Source of the DNA: an uncultured bacterium
Lineage (GTDB): Bacteria > Bacillota > Clostridia > Oscillospirales > Oscillospiraceae
Length of the DNA stretch: 57,911 bases
Direction of reading: 5' to 3'
NCBI GenBank assembly: GCA_949293245.1
Contig: CASFCS010000015.1
Location: 1 to 57,911 of the forward strand
Part shown: positions 45,716-53,972 of the stretch, one piece after another
Numbering within the stretch: the stretch's first letter is position 1
Layout: each line of letters opens with the position of its first letter
The notes under the pieces: model-generated
Told to the model about the DNA's origin: nothing
Database searches by the model: none
The model's input: only the letters and a program-made list of their open reading frames with translations
Program-made: the position numbers and the translations under genes

Positions 45716-45754
45716 AAAGTGCCGCCCGGGAGCGCAGCTCCCGGGCGGCACTTT
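45716..45754. terminator. Bidirectional terminator after phoR
   Basis: A perfect 18-bp stem (45716-45733 with 45737-45754) with AAA/TTTT flanks, between convergent phoR and the MATE gene. Confidence 0.9.
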
Positions 45755-45756
45755 TA

Positions 45757-47124
45757 TCAGTTTTGGACCGGCAGAGGGTCCCGGCGGCGGACCAGCTGCC
45801 GGATGATAAGGAAGCACAGGCAGTGGACCCCCGCCGTCAGGAGCCAGGAGATAGGGTAGGAGATGTACAGGGTGAACAGGGTGTGGTCAAACTGGAAAGC
45901 GGTGTAGATCCAGATGACGCGGAACACGCAGGCCCCGCTCAGAGACACCAGCATGGGCAAAATGGAGTACCCCATTCCCCGGATGCTGCCGCAGAAGTTC
46001 TCCATCACGCCGCACAAAAAATAGGTGGCGCTGACGATGCTCAGCCGGATGAGACCGTAGGAGATGACCTGGGGATCGTTGGAGTAGATGTTCAGCAGCC
46101 AGGGGCCCAGCTTCCAGGCCCCGATGCCCAGAAGGAGCCCCACCCCCGTGACGATGACCAGACAGCGCACAAGGATCTGGTCCACCCGGCGGTAGAGCCG
46201 GGCCCCCATGTTCTGGCTGGTAAAGCTGAGAGAGGCCTGGTAAACCGCGTTCATGGCTACATATACAAAACTCTCGATATTGCCTGCGGCGGTATTTCCC
46301 GCCACCAGCAGAGGGTCGCGGAAGGAGTTGATGGAGGCCTGGATGAGCACATTGGAGATGTTGAACACCACGCTCTGGAGGCCTGCGGGCAGACCCAGCC
46401 GCAGAATATCCACAAAATGCCTGGGGGAGAAGCGCAGGTTGTGCAGGTCCAGCCGGCACATCTCCGGGCCGTGGTGGAGGCAGTTGAGCACCAGCCCGGC
46501 GGAGATCACCTGGGACACCACGGTGGCGATGGCTACGCCGGCCACATCCAGCTGGAAAAGGATCACCAGCACCAGGTTGAGGGCCACATTGACCGCCCCG
46601 GAGATTACCAGGAAGATCAGGGGACGGCGGGTGTCTCCCGCGGCCCGGAGGACAGCGGCGCCGAAGTTGTATACCAGGGAAGCGGGCACACCCACAAAGT
46701 AGATCTGCATATAGAGTGCCGCCTGGTCCAGGATACTCTCGTCCGTACCCATCAGCTCCAACAGGGGGCGGGAGAGGAAAAAGCCCACAAACACCATCAT
46801 GCAGCCCCCCAGGGCGGCGGTAAGGATGGAGGTCTGGATCACATCTTCCACTTCCTGGGGCTGATTGGCGCCCCGGGCCCGGGCGGCCAGCACGTTGGTC
46901 CCCACGGAGATGCCCAGGAAGAAATTCACCAGCAGGGAGATGAGAGAGCTGGTGGACCCCACGGCGGCCAGGGAGCTGTCGCCGGCAAACTGGCCCACCA
47001 CGATGATGTCCGCCGCGTTGAACAGCAGCTGCAAAATGCCCGAGAGCATCAGCGGGATGGAAAAGAGCAGCAGCTTGCCCATGAGGGGGCCGCTGCACAT
47101 GTCAATCTCAAAGGAACGTCTCAC
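45757..47124 (-). CDS. MATE family efflux transporter
   Basis: This 455-residue inner-membrane protein has 12 membrane helices in two halves, typical of multidrug and toxin extrusion exporters driven by sodium or protons. The first helix carries LLFSIPLMLSGILQLLFNAADIIVVG and the following loop VGSTSSLI, both usual for the family; the second half repeats the pattern (LGLPAGLQSVVFNISNVLIQ). The start is GTG 47124, with AAGGAG nine bases upstream. The open frame continues to 47211 but crosses the promoter, so it is too long. The cargo is unknown. Confidence 0.93.
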   Translation of the reverse strand: MRRSFEIDMCSGPLMGKLLLFSIPLMLSGILQLLFNAADIIVVGQFAGDSSLAAVGSTSSLISLLVNFFLGISVGTNVLAARARGANQPQEVEDVIQTSILTAALGGCMMVFVGFFLSRPLLELMGTDESILDQAALYMQIYFVGVPASLVYNFGAAVLRAAGDTRRPLIFLVISGAVNVALNLVLVILFQLDVAGVAIATVVSQVISAGLVLNCLHHGPEMCRLDLHNLRFSPRHFVDILRLGLPAGLQSVVFNISNVLIQASINSFRDPLLVAGNTAAGNIESFVYVAMNAVYQASLSFTSQNMGARLYRRVDQILVRCLVIVTGVGLLLGIGAWKLGPWLLNIYSNDPQVISYGLIRLSIVSATYFLCGVMENFCGSIRGMGYSILPMLVSLSGACVFRVIWIYTAFQFDHTLFTLYISYPISWLLTAGVHCLCFLIIRQLVRRRDPLPVQN

Positions 47125-47175
47125 AGCACTTTCTCCTTCCTCTCTCAGCGGCGCCGGGCGCCGCGGCATTTCCTG

Positions 47176-47204
47176 ATTATATGCCCCCCTTCGCCAAATT
47201 ACAA
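47176..47204 (-). promoter_or_regulatory. Promoter of the MATE gene
   Basis: TTGTAA (47204-47199), 17 bases, perfect TATAAT (47181-47176) on the minus strand. Transcription starts near 47169, which supports GTG 47124 as the start. Confidence 0.8.
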
Positions 47205-47308
47205 GGGACAAGAAACAGCACCCGTGGCATAAGGAGAAAGATATTCCAGAAAAAAGGGGGGAGATTTACGGCGGTTTGACACAAAATTTCTTAAAATTTT
47301 AAAAAATG

Positions 47309-47337
47309 TTCCAAATCTCGCCGAACTGTGCTATACT
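47309..47337 (+). promoter_or_regulatory. Promoter of the tandem LTA-synthase-like operon
   Basis: TTCCAA (47309-47314), 17 bases, TATACT (47332-47337) with an extended TGC before the -10. It lies in an AT-rich patch about 80 bases before the first gene. Confidence 0.65.
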
Positions 47338-47417
47338 ATTCCGGTTCAACAGCAGAAATACACAGGCCGTCCCGGCCCGCAGTGCGGGGAGGCGGCCCAT
47401 GGAAATCGGGGGATAAA

Positions 47418-49412
47418 ATGGGAACGACATTGGCAGCGGGAGAGAGAAAGTGGCGCATCCGTCTGGGGCTGGCCCCCAAGCGGCTGCTGTGGTCGGTGCC
47501 GCTGGGTGCGGCCGCCACACTGGTGATGCTGCTGGCCCTGGATTTTTCCCTGCGGGTGGCGGTGATCTGCGGCGTGCTTTTGGCGGCGGCAGCCGTCTTC
47601 CGGCTGGAGCTGGGGGCCAATATGGCCCGTCTGGCCCGCATCTTCTGGATGGTGGGGGCGGTGCTTATCTCCTACACCATGGTGGAAAAGCTGGACGGCC
47701 TGGAGGGGTGGACCATTTTCACCCCGGTGCAGATCGCCCTGAACCTGCTGCTCTACGGCCTGATCACCGCCCTGGTGTGGCTCATCACCCGGCGCAGCGT
47801 CTTTTCCGGGCAGTTCATTCTGGTATTCAGCTGGGCGGTGGGGATGATCAACCGCTATGTCTACGCCTTCCGGGGGCGGAACATCTTCCCGGCGGACCTG
47901 CTCACCCTGCAGACCGCGGCCAACGTGGCTGGGGGCTATGACTACACCCCCGACCGGGTACAGGTGGGGGCCACCCTGGTGCTGCTGGGCCTGCTGGAGC
48001 TCTCCCTGGCCCTCCCCAGGGAGAAGTGGCGCCGCCTCTCCCCCCGGGCCCTGGGCATCGGCTGGGGAAGCTGCGCGGTGGTGGTGACGCTGCTGTGCGC
48101 CGGGCTGCTGGGGCGGCTGGGCATCGAGCCCTCCATGTGGAGCACCAAGGGCAACGGACTGCTGCTCAATTTCACCACCTGCCTTCAGCTCATTATCCCG
48201 GAGCGGCCCGCGGGGTACGACCTCCAGACCGTGGAGGACATCGCCGGGGCCACGGGGGAGGCGGAGCTGATGGCCGGGGGCGGCGCAGCGGACGGCACCC
48301 GGCCGGTAAACCTCATCGTCATCATGAACGAGTCCTTCTCCGACCTGGGGGTGCTGGGGGATATGCAGACCAACCAGGACTGCATGCCCTTTGTCCACAG
48401 CCTGACGGAAAATACCGTGAAGGGCACGGGCTATTCCTCTGTATTCGGCGGCACCACCGCCAACTCGGAGTACGAGTTCCTCACGGGGAACACCACCGCC
48501 TTTATGCCTGCCGGCTCGGTGGCCTACCACATGTATGTCTCCCAGGACGACCCCTCCCTGGTGGGCCAGCTGGGGTCCCTGGGGTACGGCGACCTGGCCA
48601 TGCACCCCTACCTGGCCTCCGGCTGGAACCGGGTGGAGGTGTATGAGAATTTCGGCTTTGACAGGGTCATGTTTACCGAGGACTTTGAAAGCCGCCGCTA
48701 CTGCCGCTACTATGTCAGCGACGAGTGCGACTACAACAACCTCATCGCCCAGTACGAGGCCAAGGGGGAGGGGGAGCCCTTCTTCATCTTTAACGTGACC
48801 ATGCAGAACCACTCCCCCTATATCCTGGAGTGGGACGCCCTGGAGCGCACCGTGTGGCTCACCGGGGAGATGGAGGGGAAATACCCCGACGCCGACCAGT
48901 ACCTCTCCCTGATCTACAAGAGCGACCAGGCCCTCAAGGCCCTCATCGAGTATTTCTCCCAGGTGGAGGAGCCCACCATGGTGGTGATGTTCGGCGACCA
49001 CCAGCCCAAGGTGGACAACCAGTTCTATGTGGACCTGATGGGGGGCGAGCTGGAGGAGCTGAGCCTGGAGGAGGCCATGAACAAGTACAAGGTTCCCTTC
49101 CTCATCTGGGCCAACTACGACATTCCCGAGGCCCAGGGGGTGGAGCTGTCCCTGAACTACCTCTCCACGCTGGTGGCCCAGACGGCCAACTTCCCCCTGA
49201 CGGGCTATCAGCGGGCCCTGACCGCCTTCTACCAGGACCTGCCCATTATCAGCGCTGTGGGCTACCGGGACGGGGAGGGCACCTGGGCCGATCGGGAGAA
49301 CGAGCTCTCCCCCCAGGCCCAGGAGGCCCTGTACGCCTACCATGTGCTGGAGTACAACAACGTATTTGACAAGGAGAACCGGCTGGAGGGGTTCTTCTTC
49401 CTGGACACCTGA
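47418..49412 (+). CDS. LTA synthase family enzyme (tandem copy 1)
   Basis: This 664-residue protein has about six N-terminal membrane helices (to about residue 233), then an extracellular sulfatase-fold domain with E305 (IMNESFSD), nucleophile about T347 (FGGTTANSEYEF) and FGDHQP near 530. The membrane part carries the sequence FPADLLTLQTAANV, shared with its neighbour but not with the copy at 30 kb. It probably transfers glycerol-phosphate or a similar group to a surface glycan or lipid. The ATG 47418 follows GGGGGATAAA; longer in-frame codons lie in the promoter. It is first in an operon with its paralog and a FliB-like gene. Confidence 0.88.
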   Translation: MGTTLAAGERKWRIRLGLAPKRLLWSVPLGAAATLVMLLALDFSLRVAVICGVLLAAAAVFRLELGANMARLARIFWMVGAVLISYTMVEKLDGLEGWTIFTPVQIALNLLLYGLITALVWLITRRSVFSGQFILVFSWAVGMINRYVYAFRGRNIFPADLLTLQTAANVAGGYDYTPDRVQVGATLVLLGLLELSLALPREKWRRLSPRALGIGWGSCAVVVTLLCAGLLGRLGIEPSMWSTKGNGLLLNFTTCLQLIIPERPAGYDLQTVEDIAGATGEAELMAGGGAADGTRPVNLIVIMNESFSDLGVLGDMQTNQDCMPFVHSLTENTVKGTGYSSVFGGTTANSEYEFLTGNTTAFMPAGSVAYHMYVSQDDPSLVGQLGSLGYGDLAMHPYLASGWNRVEVYENFGFDRVMFTEDFESRRYCRYYVSDECDYNNLIAQYEAKGEGEPFFIFNVTMQNHSPYILEWDALERTVWLTGEMEGKYPDADQYLSLIYKSDQALKALIEYFSQVEEPTMVVMFGDHQPKVDNQFYVDLMGGELEELSLEEAMNKYKVPFLIWANYDIPEAQGVELSLNYLSTLVAQTANFPLTGYQRALTAFYQDLPIISAVGYRDGEGTWADRENELSPQAQEALYAYHVLEYNNVFDKENRLEGFFFLDT

Positions 49413-49431
49413 GGGACCCGGAGGAACAAGC

Positions 49432-51456
49432 GTGAAAGGTTTGCGACTGCGCACAAGAGGCAAGAGAGAGATGCCCCCCGCCGGGGCGGCGCGCCCCGTG
49501 AGGGTGCGCACCGGCCGGCTGCGGTGGATCCCCCTGGTGTGGGGGGGAATGGGGGCGGTTTTGCTGCTGCTGGAGATGCCGGTGTGGTACGCCCTGGGGT
49601 GGGCCGCGGCCCTGGCCCTGGGGTGGGGGGTGCGGCTGGAGGCGCCGGAGCGGGCGGCGGTCTGGCTGGGGCGGCTGTGGTTTGTGGCGGCGCCCCCGGC
49701 GGCCTACTCCCTGGTGGAATACCTCAACGGCAACAACGGCTGGACCGACATGAGCTTTGTCCAGGGGGCGCTGAACCTGTGCGTCTATTCCGGCGTGGCG
49801 GTGCTCCTCCGGCTGCTGTGGGGCCGCACCGTGGCTGCCGCCCGGGGAGTCCTGGCCTTTGGCTGGGCCCTGGGGATGATCAACCACTATGTGGTGTCCT
49901 TCCGGGGGCGCACCATTTTCCCGGCGGACCTGCTCACTTTGCAGACGGCGGCCAACGTGGCGGGGGGCTATGACTACACCCCCGACGCCGAGCAGGTGGA
50001 GGCCACGGTGGTCTTTCTGGTGCTGTTTGCCCTGATGGGGCTGTGCCCCCGAAAGAGGGGGCGGCACAAGCTGCCCATCCCCGTGGGGGCGGCAGGCTGG
50101 GCCGCCCTGGGGCTGCTGGTGTACGGCTTTTACATGACGGACTTCCTCTCCTGGATGGGCATATCCCCCTCCATGTGGACCACCACCGGCAACGGCCTGG
50201 CCCTGAATTTCTCCGTGTGCCTGCGCTACAGCGCCGGGGAGGAGCCGGAGGGGTACAGCCAGGAGCGCCTGGAGGAGCTGACGGCGGAGGAGGGGGAGGC
50301 CCCCCTCATCTCTGTGGGAGGCGCGGCCGACGGGACGCAGCCGGTGAACATCATCGTGGTGATGAACGAGTCCTTCTCCGACCTGTGGGAAGTGGCCGAC
50401 CTGGAGACCAACCAGGACTGCCTGCCCTTCTGGCGGTCCCTGACGGAGAACACCATCCGGGGCACCGCCTACTCCTCTGTGTTTGGCGGCACCACCGCCA
50501 ATTCGGAGTACGAGTTCCTCACGGGGAACACAACCGCCTTCCTGCCCACCGGGGCGGTGGGCTACCAGCTGTATATCTCGGACAACGAGCCCTCCCTGGT
50601 GGGGCAGCTCTCCGCCCTGGGGTACTCCACCTTGGCCATGCACCCCTACTACTCCAGCGGATGGAACCGGGTGGCGGTGTACGAGGACTTCGGCTTTGAG
50701 ACGGTGCTCTTCAACCGGGATTTCACCGGGGTGGAGTACATCCGGGGGTATATCTCCGACCGGACCAACTACGAAAATCTCATCGCCCGGTTTGAGGACA
50801 AGGAGGAGGGAGCGCCCTTCTTCCTCTTCAACGTGACCATGCAGAACCACTCGGGGTACACGGTGCCCTGGACCAACCTGGAGCGCACCGTGTGGCTCAC
50901 CGGGGAGCGGGAGGGGAAGTACCCCACCGTGGACCAGTACCTCTCCCTCATCTACCAGAGCGACCAGGCCCTGGAGTATCTGGTGGACTACTTCGCCCAG
51001 GTGGAGGAGCCCACGCTGCTGCTGGTCTTTGGGGACCACCAGCCCCAGGTGGCCAGCGCCTTCTACACCGATGTGATGGGCGGGCCTCTCAGCGCCCTGG
51101 ACTGCGGGACGGCCCAGACCAAGTACGCCGTGCCCTTCCTCATCTGGGCCAACTACGACATTCCCGAGGCCCAGGGGGTGGAGCTGTCCCTGAACTACCT
51201 GTCCACCCTGCTGATGCAGACCGCCAATCTGCCCCTGACGGGGTATCAGCAGACCCTGAGCCGGTACTACCAGGTGCTGCCTGTGGTGAACACCATGGGG
51301 TACCGGGATGGCATGGGCACCTGGAGCGACCGGGAGGAGGACCTGACCCCGGCGGCCCGGGCCGCCCTGGCGGACTACCGCATTTTGTGCTACGCCAACG
51401 TGTTTGACAAGGACGCACGGCCGGAGGATTTCTTCTTCCTTGCCGCCGGGGCGTGA
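49432..51456 (+). CDS. LTA synthase family enzyme (tandem copy 2)
   Basis: This 674-residue paralog has the same layout as the preceding gene: an Arg-rich N-terminus, about six membrane helices, then the sulfatase-fold domain with VMNESFSD, FGGTTANSEYEF and FGDHQP. The C-terminal FLIWANYDIPEAQGVELSL is nearly identical in both, so the pair arose by tandem duplication. The GTG at 49432 follows GGAGGAAC and lies 19 bases after the stop of copy 1. The main differences are in the first 150 residues, which may set lipid or polymer specificity. The product is unknown. Confidence 0.88.
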   Translation: MKGLRLRTRGKREMPPAGAARPVRVRTGRLRWIPLVWGGMGAVLLLLEMPVWYALGWAAALALGWGVRLEAPERAAVWLGRLWFVAAPPAAYSLVEYLNGNNGWTDMSFVQGALNLCVYSGVAVLLRLLWGRTVAAARGVLAFGWALGMINHYVVSFRGRTIFPADLLTLQTAANVAGGYDYTPDAEQVEATVVFLVLFALMGLCPRKRGRHKLPIPVGAAGWAALGLLVYGFYMTDFLSWMGISPSMWTTTGNGLALNFSVCLRYSAGEEPEGYSQERLEELTAEEGEAPLISVGGAADGTQPVNIIVVMNESFSDLWEVADLETNQDCLPFWRSLTENTIRGTAYSSVFGGTTANSEYEFLTGNTTAFLPTGAVGYQLYISDNEPSLVGQLSALGYSTLAMHPYYSSGWNRVAVYEDFGFETVLFNRDFTGVEYIRGYISDRTNYENLIARFEDKEEGAPFFLFNVTMQNHSGYTVPWTNLERTVWLTGEREGKYPTVDQYLSLIYQSDQALEYLVDYFAQVEEPTLLLVFGDHQPQVASAFYTDVMGGPLSALDCGTAQTKYAVPFLIWANYDIPEAQGVELSLNYLSTLLMQTANLPLTGYQQTLSRYYQVLPVVNTMGYRDGMGTWSDREEDLTPAARAALADYRILCYANVFDKDARPEDFFFLAAGA

Positions 51457-51472
51457 GAGAGGAGAGACCCCC

Positions 51473-52672
51473 ATGCGTGTGACCCTGCCCCGGTACTACC
51501 ATGACTTCCGCTGCCTGGCGGGGGCGTGCCCCCACACCTGCTGCGCCGGGTGGGAGGTGGTGCTGGACCAGGACACCGCCCGGTACTACCAGTCCCTCCC
51601 CGGTCCCCTGGGGGAGGAGCTGCGGGGGGTCATGGTTCTGGAGGAGGGGGAGTGGTGCCTCCCCCTGGCGGGGGAGCGGTGCCCCTTCCTGGACCGGGAG
51701 GGGCTGTGCCGCATCCACCGGGCCCTGGGGGAGGCGGCTACCAGCGTCACCTGCCGCAGCCACCCCCGCTTTGTGGAGGAGTACGGCAGCCGGGGCCAGG
51801 TGGCCCTGGCCATCTCCTGCCCTGAGGCGGCCCGCCTCCTGCTGGAGGAGCCGGGGCCCCTCACCTTTTTGGAGGAGGACGGCGAGGAGACGGAGGAGCT
51901 GGACCCCTGGGATTGCCGGGCCCGGGACGCCCTGTGGACGGCCTGGGAGACTGCCCAAGGGGTGCTGGCGGGGGAGGAGCCCCTGGCCGTCCGCCTGGCC
52001 ATGGTGCTGGTGCTGGCCGGACAGCTCCAGTCCCCCCTGGCCGCGGGGGACTGGGAGGCCATGGAGGAGACCTGCGCCCTGTGGCGCCGGCGTGACTTCC
52101 CGGCGGCCTTTGAGGACTATCTGGCCCAGCGCCCCCCGGCGGCTCCCGCGGACCTGGGGGCGGTGGCGGGCTTTCTCTCCACCCTGGAGGTGCTGGAGGA
52201 GAGCTGGCCCCCTCTGCTGGCGGCGTGTGAATCCGCCCTGCCCCACCTCTCCCGGGAGGACTACGCCGCCGCCCTGGGGGAGGGGGCGGAGGAGTACGGC
52301 CGGCTGATGGGGTATTTCCTCTCCCGGTATTTCCTGCAGGCGGTGTGGGATCTGGAGGTGCTGTCCAAGGTGAAGCTGTGCCTGGGGCTCACGGCGGTGC
52401 TGGGGGCCCTGGGGGCGGCGGACTGGCGGGCCCGGGGGGAGACCACCTCTGCCGCCCGGCAGGACTTGGCCTCCCGCCTCTCCCGGGAGATCGAGCACAG
52501 CCAGGAGAACCTGGCCGCCCTGGAGGAATACCTGGACCACATTCCCACCGAGGCCTGGCTGGAGCTGGCAGGCATCCCCGTGATCGTGCTGCCGGGCACC
52601 CACATCAGAGGAGAAGTAAAAAGCGAAAAACGAGGGGAGCGCCCGGCGGGCGCTCCCCTCGCTGCTGTCTGA
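51473..52672 (+). CDS. FliB-like lysine N-methylase family protein
   Basis: This 399-residue protein opens with the cysteine cluster CLAGACPHTCCAGW, then CPFLDREGLCRIH, TCRSHPR and SCPEAARLLL, the pattern of FliB-type flagellin lysine methylases, which probably bind an iron-sulphur cluster through these cysteines. No flagellar gene is present in the window, and many non-motile gut Clostridia carry such proteins, so the substrate may be different. It starts 16 bases after an LTA-synthase-like gene and belongs to that operon. Its last 15 codons run through the terminator hairpin of the convergent gene, so the C-terminus is probably not conserved. Confidence 0.82.
   Translation: MRVTLPRYYHDFRCLAGACPHTCCAGWEVVLDQDTARYYQSLPGPLGEELRGVMVLEEGEWCLPLAGERCPFLDREGLCRIHRALGEAATSVTCRSHPRFVEEYGSRGQVALAISCPEAARLLLEEPGPLTFLEEDGEETEELDPWDCRARDALWTAWETAQGVLAGEEPLAVRLAMVLVLAGQLQSPLAAGDWEAMEETCALWRRRDFPAAFEDYLAQRPPAAPADLGAVAGFLSTLEVLEESWPPLLAACESALPHLSREDYAAALGEGAEEYGRLMGYFLSRYFLQAVWDLEVLSKVKLCLGLTAVLGALGAADWRARGETTSAARQDLASRLSREIEHSQENLAALEEYLDHIPTEAWLELAGIPVIVLPGTHIRGEVKSEKRGERPAGAPLAAV
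52612..52661 (-). terminator. Terminator of the Ig-like gene, inside the 3' end of the FliB-like gene
   Basis: A perfect 14-bp stem (52631-52644 with 52648-52661) is followed on the minus strand by two T5 runs (52630-52616). On the plus strand its tail is poor, so it mainly ends the minus-strand gene. Confidence 0.8.
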
Positions 52673-52680
52673 ATGTGGTG

Positions 52681-53712
52681 TTACCGCACCCGCACGATGC
52701 AGGTGAGGACCTCTCCATTGGAGAGGGTGGCGGTGACGTTGGTGCGGCCCGTTCCTGCGGCGGTGACGGTGCCTCCGGCATTGACCGTGGCCACCGAGGT
52801 GTTCTCCGAAGCCCAGGCGGTGACGGTGACCCCCGCGGGCAGCCGGAGCACATGGAGGGTGTAGGAGTTGTTGCCCGTCAGGGGCAGGGTGAAGTCGGTC
52901 TTGTCCAGGGCGGCGCCGCTTGCGGCGGTGCCGGTGCCCGTCCCCTCCGAGACGGTGGAGATCACCCGGCAGGTGTGGGTGATTCCGCCCGCCATGGTTG
53001 CGGTAATGGTGGCGGTGCCCTTGCCTACGGCCTGGACCAGGCCGGTATCGCTGACGGTGACGGCGTCGGGGTTGGAGGAGGTCCAGGTGATGGTGCCGGT
53101 GGAGCCCGAGGGCAGGAAGGTCACCGACAGCTGCACGGGGTCGGGGTACCGGGAGCTGATGGTGAACTCCTCATGGCTCAGGGTGAAATCCGTGGCGGTC
53201 TGGTCCTCCGGGATGTCGGACACGTCGGGGCTCTGAGAGGCATCGGGGTCGGAGCCGTCGGGGGTCTGCTCCCCGCCGGGGTCGGACCCCTGGGGACTCT
53301 GGGATGTGCCGGGGTAGGTCAGGTCGTCCTGGCCCTGCCCGCTGCGCAGCAGGGGCATCACCACGCTGATGATGACGATCACCGCCGCGGCGGCAATGAG
53401 CAGAAGGGACAGCACGAAGCTCACGCGGATCTTTTTGGGGGCGGGGGAGGGGCTGTGCAGCAGCCGCTTGCCCCCCTTGGTCTGGACGGGGGGCTCCTCA
53501 TCAAAGAGATCGCCCCCGTCAAACTGAAACTCCTCCTCCGCCTGGGGGGCGGGGGCGGGGGAGTCAGATCCCTCGGGCTGGGGAGCAGGGGAGACCGCGT
53601 CCTCCTCGTCCTCACAGAAGGGACAGGAGCGGTAGGTGGAGCTGTAGTCCTCCCCGCAGCGGTCACAGTGTATCAGATGACTATGAGTACCCGGTGTGGT
53701 TTTGCGTGCCAT
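52681..53712 (-). CDS. Zinc-ribbon membrane protein with bacterial Ig-like (BIG2) domains
   Basis: This 343-residue protein has an N-terminal cytoplasmic zinc ribbon (CDRCGEDYSSTYRSCPFC, residues 16-33), an acidic linker, one membrane helix (about 97-121), a Ser/Asp/Pro/Gly-rich stalk and two extracellular BIG2-type repeats (TITWTSSNPDAVTVSDTGLVQAVGKGTATITAT and the similar AWASENTSVATV region). A single-pass protein of this kind could tether surface polymers or sense the envelope. The start ATG at 53712 has AAGGAGG about ten bases upstream. It diverges from the AAA+ gene. The function is unknown. Confidence 0.85.
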   Translation of the reverse strand: MARKTTPGTHSHLIHCDRCGEDYSSTYRSCPFCEDEEDAVSPAPQPEGSDSPAPAPQAEEEFQFDGGDLFDEEPPVQTKGGKRLLHSPSPAPKKIRVSFVLSLLLIAAAAVIVIISVVMPLLRSGQGQDDLTYPGTSQSPQGSDPGGEQTPDGSDPDASQSPDVSDIPEDQTATDFTLSHEEFTISSRYPDPVQLSVTFLPSGSTGTITWTSSNPDAVTVSDTGLVQAVGKGTATITATMAGGITHTCRVISTVSEGTGTGTAASGAALDKTDFTLPLTGNNSYTLHVLRLPAGVTVTAWASENTSVATVNAGGTVTAAGTGRTNVTATLSNGEVLTCIVRVR

Positions 53713-53841
53713 AGCGCTGCATCCTCCTTGCCAAGGCGGGTGCCCGGCTGTTGTGTTTCATACAATATACTACACGGTTTGACTGCCACCGTCAATGTTT
53801 TTTCCCGCCTTTTTTGGCGTTATGTCTACTGCTTCCCCGCC

Positions 53842-53870
53842 TTGACCGGAGGTTTGCTTTTGAGTATAAT
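53842..53870 (+). promoter_or_regulatory. Promoter of the AAA+ gene
   Basis: TTGACC (53842-53847), 17 bases, perfect TATAAT (53865-53870). It leaves a leader of about 95 bases before the start at 53973. Confidence 0.85.
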
Positions 53871-53972
53871 GGACCTGTCGAGGAGACCGGGCGGTCTCCC
53901 CCTTCCGTGCTCTCTCCGGGGCGAACCGGGGGAGATCCCGGGGGATCTGCCGTAGAAAGTGACGTGATCGCG

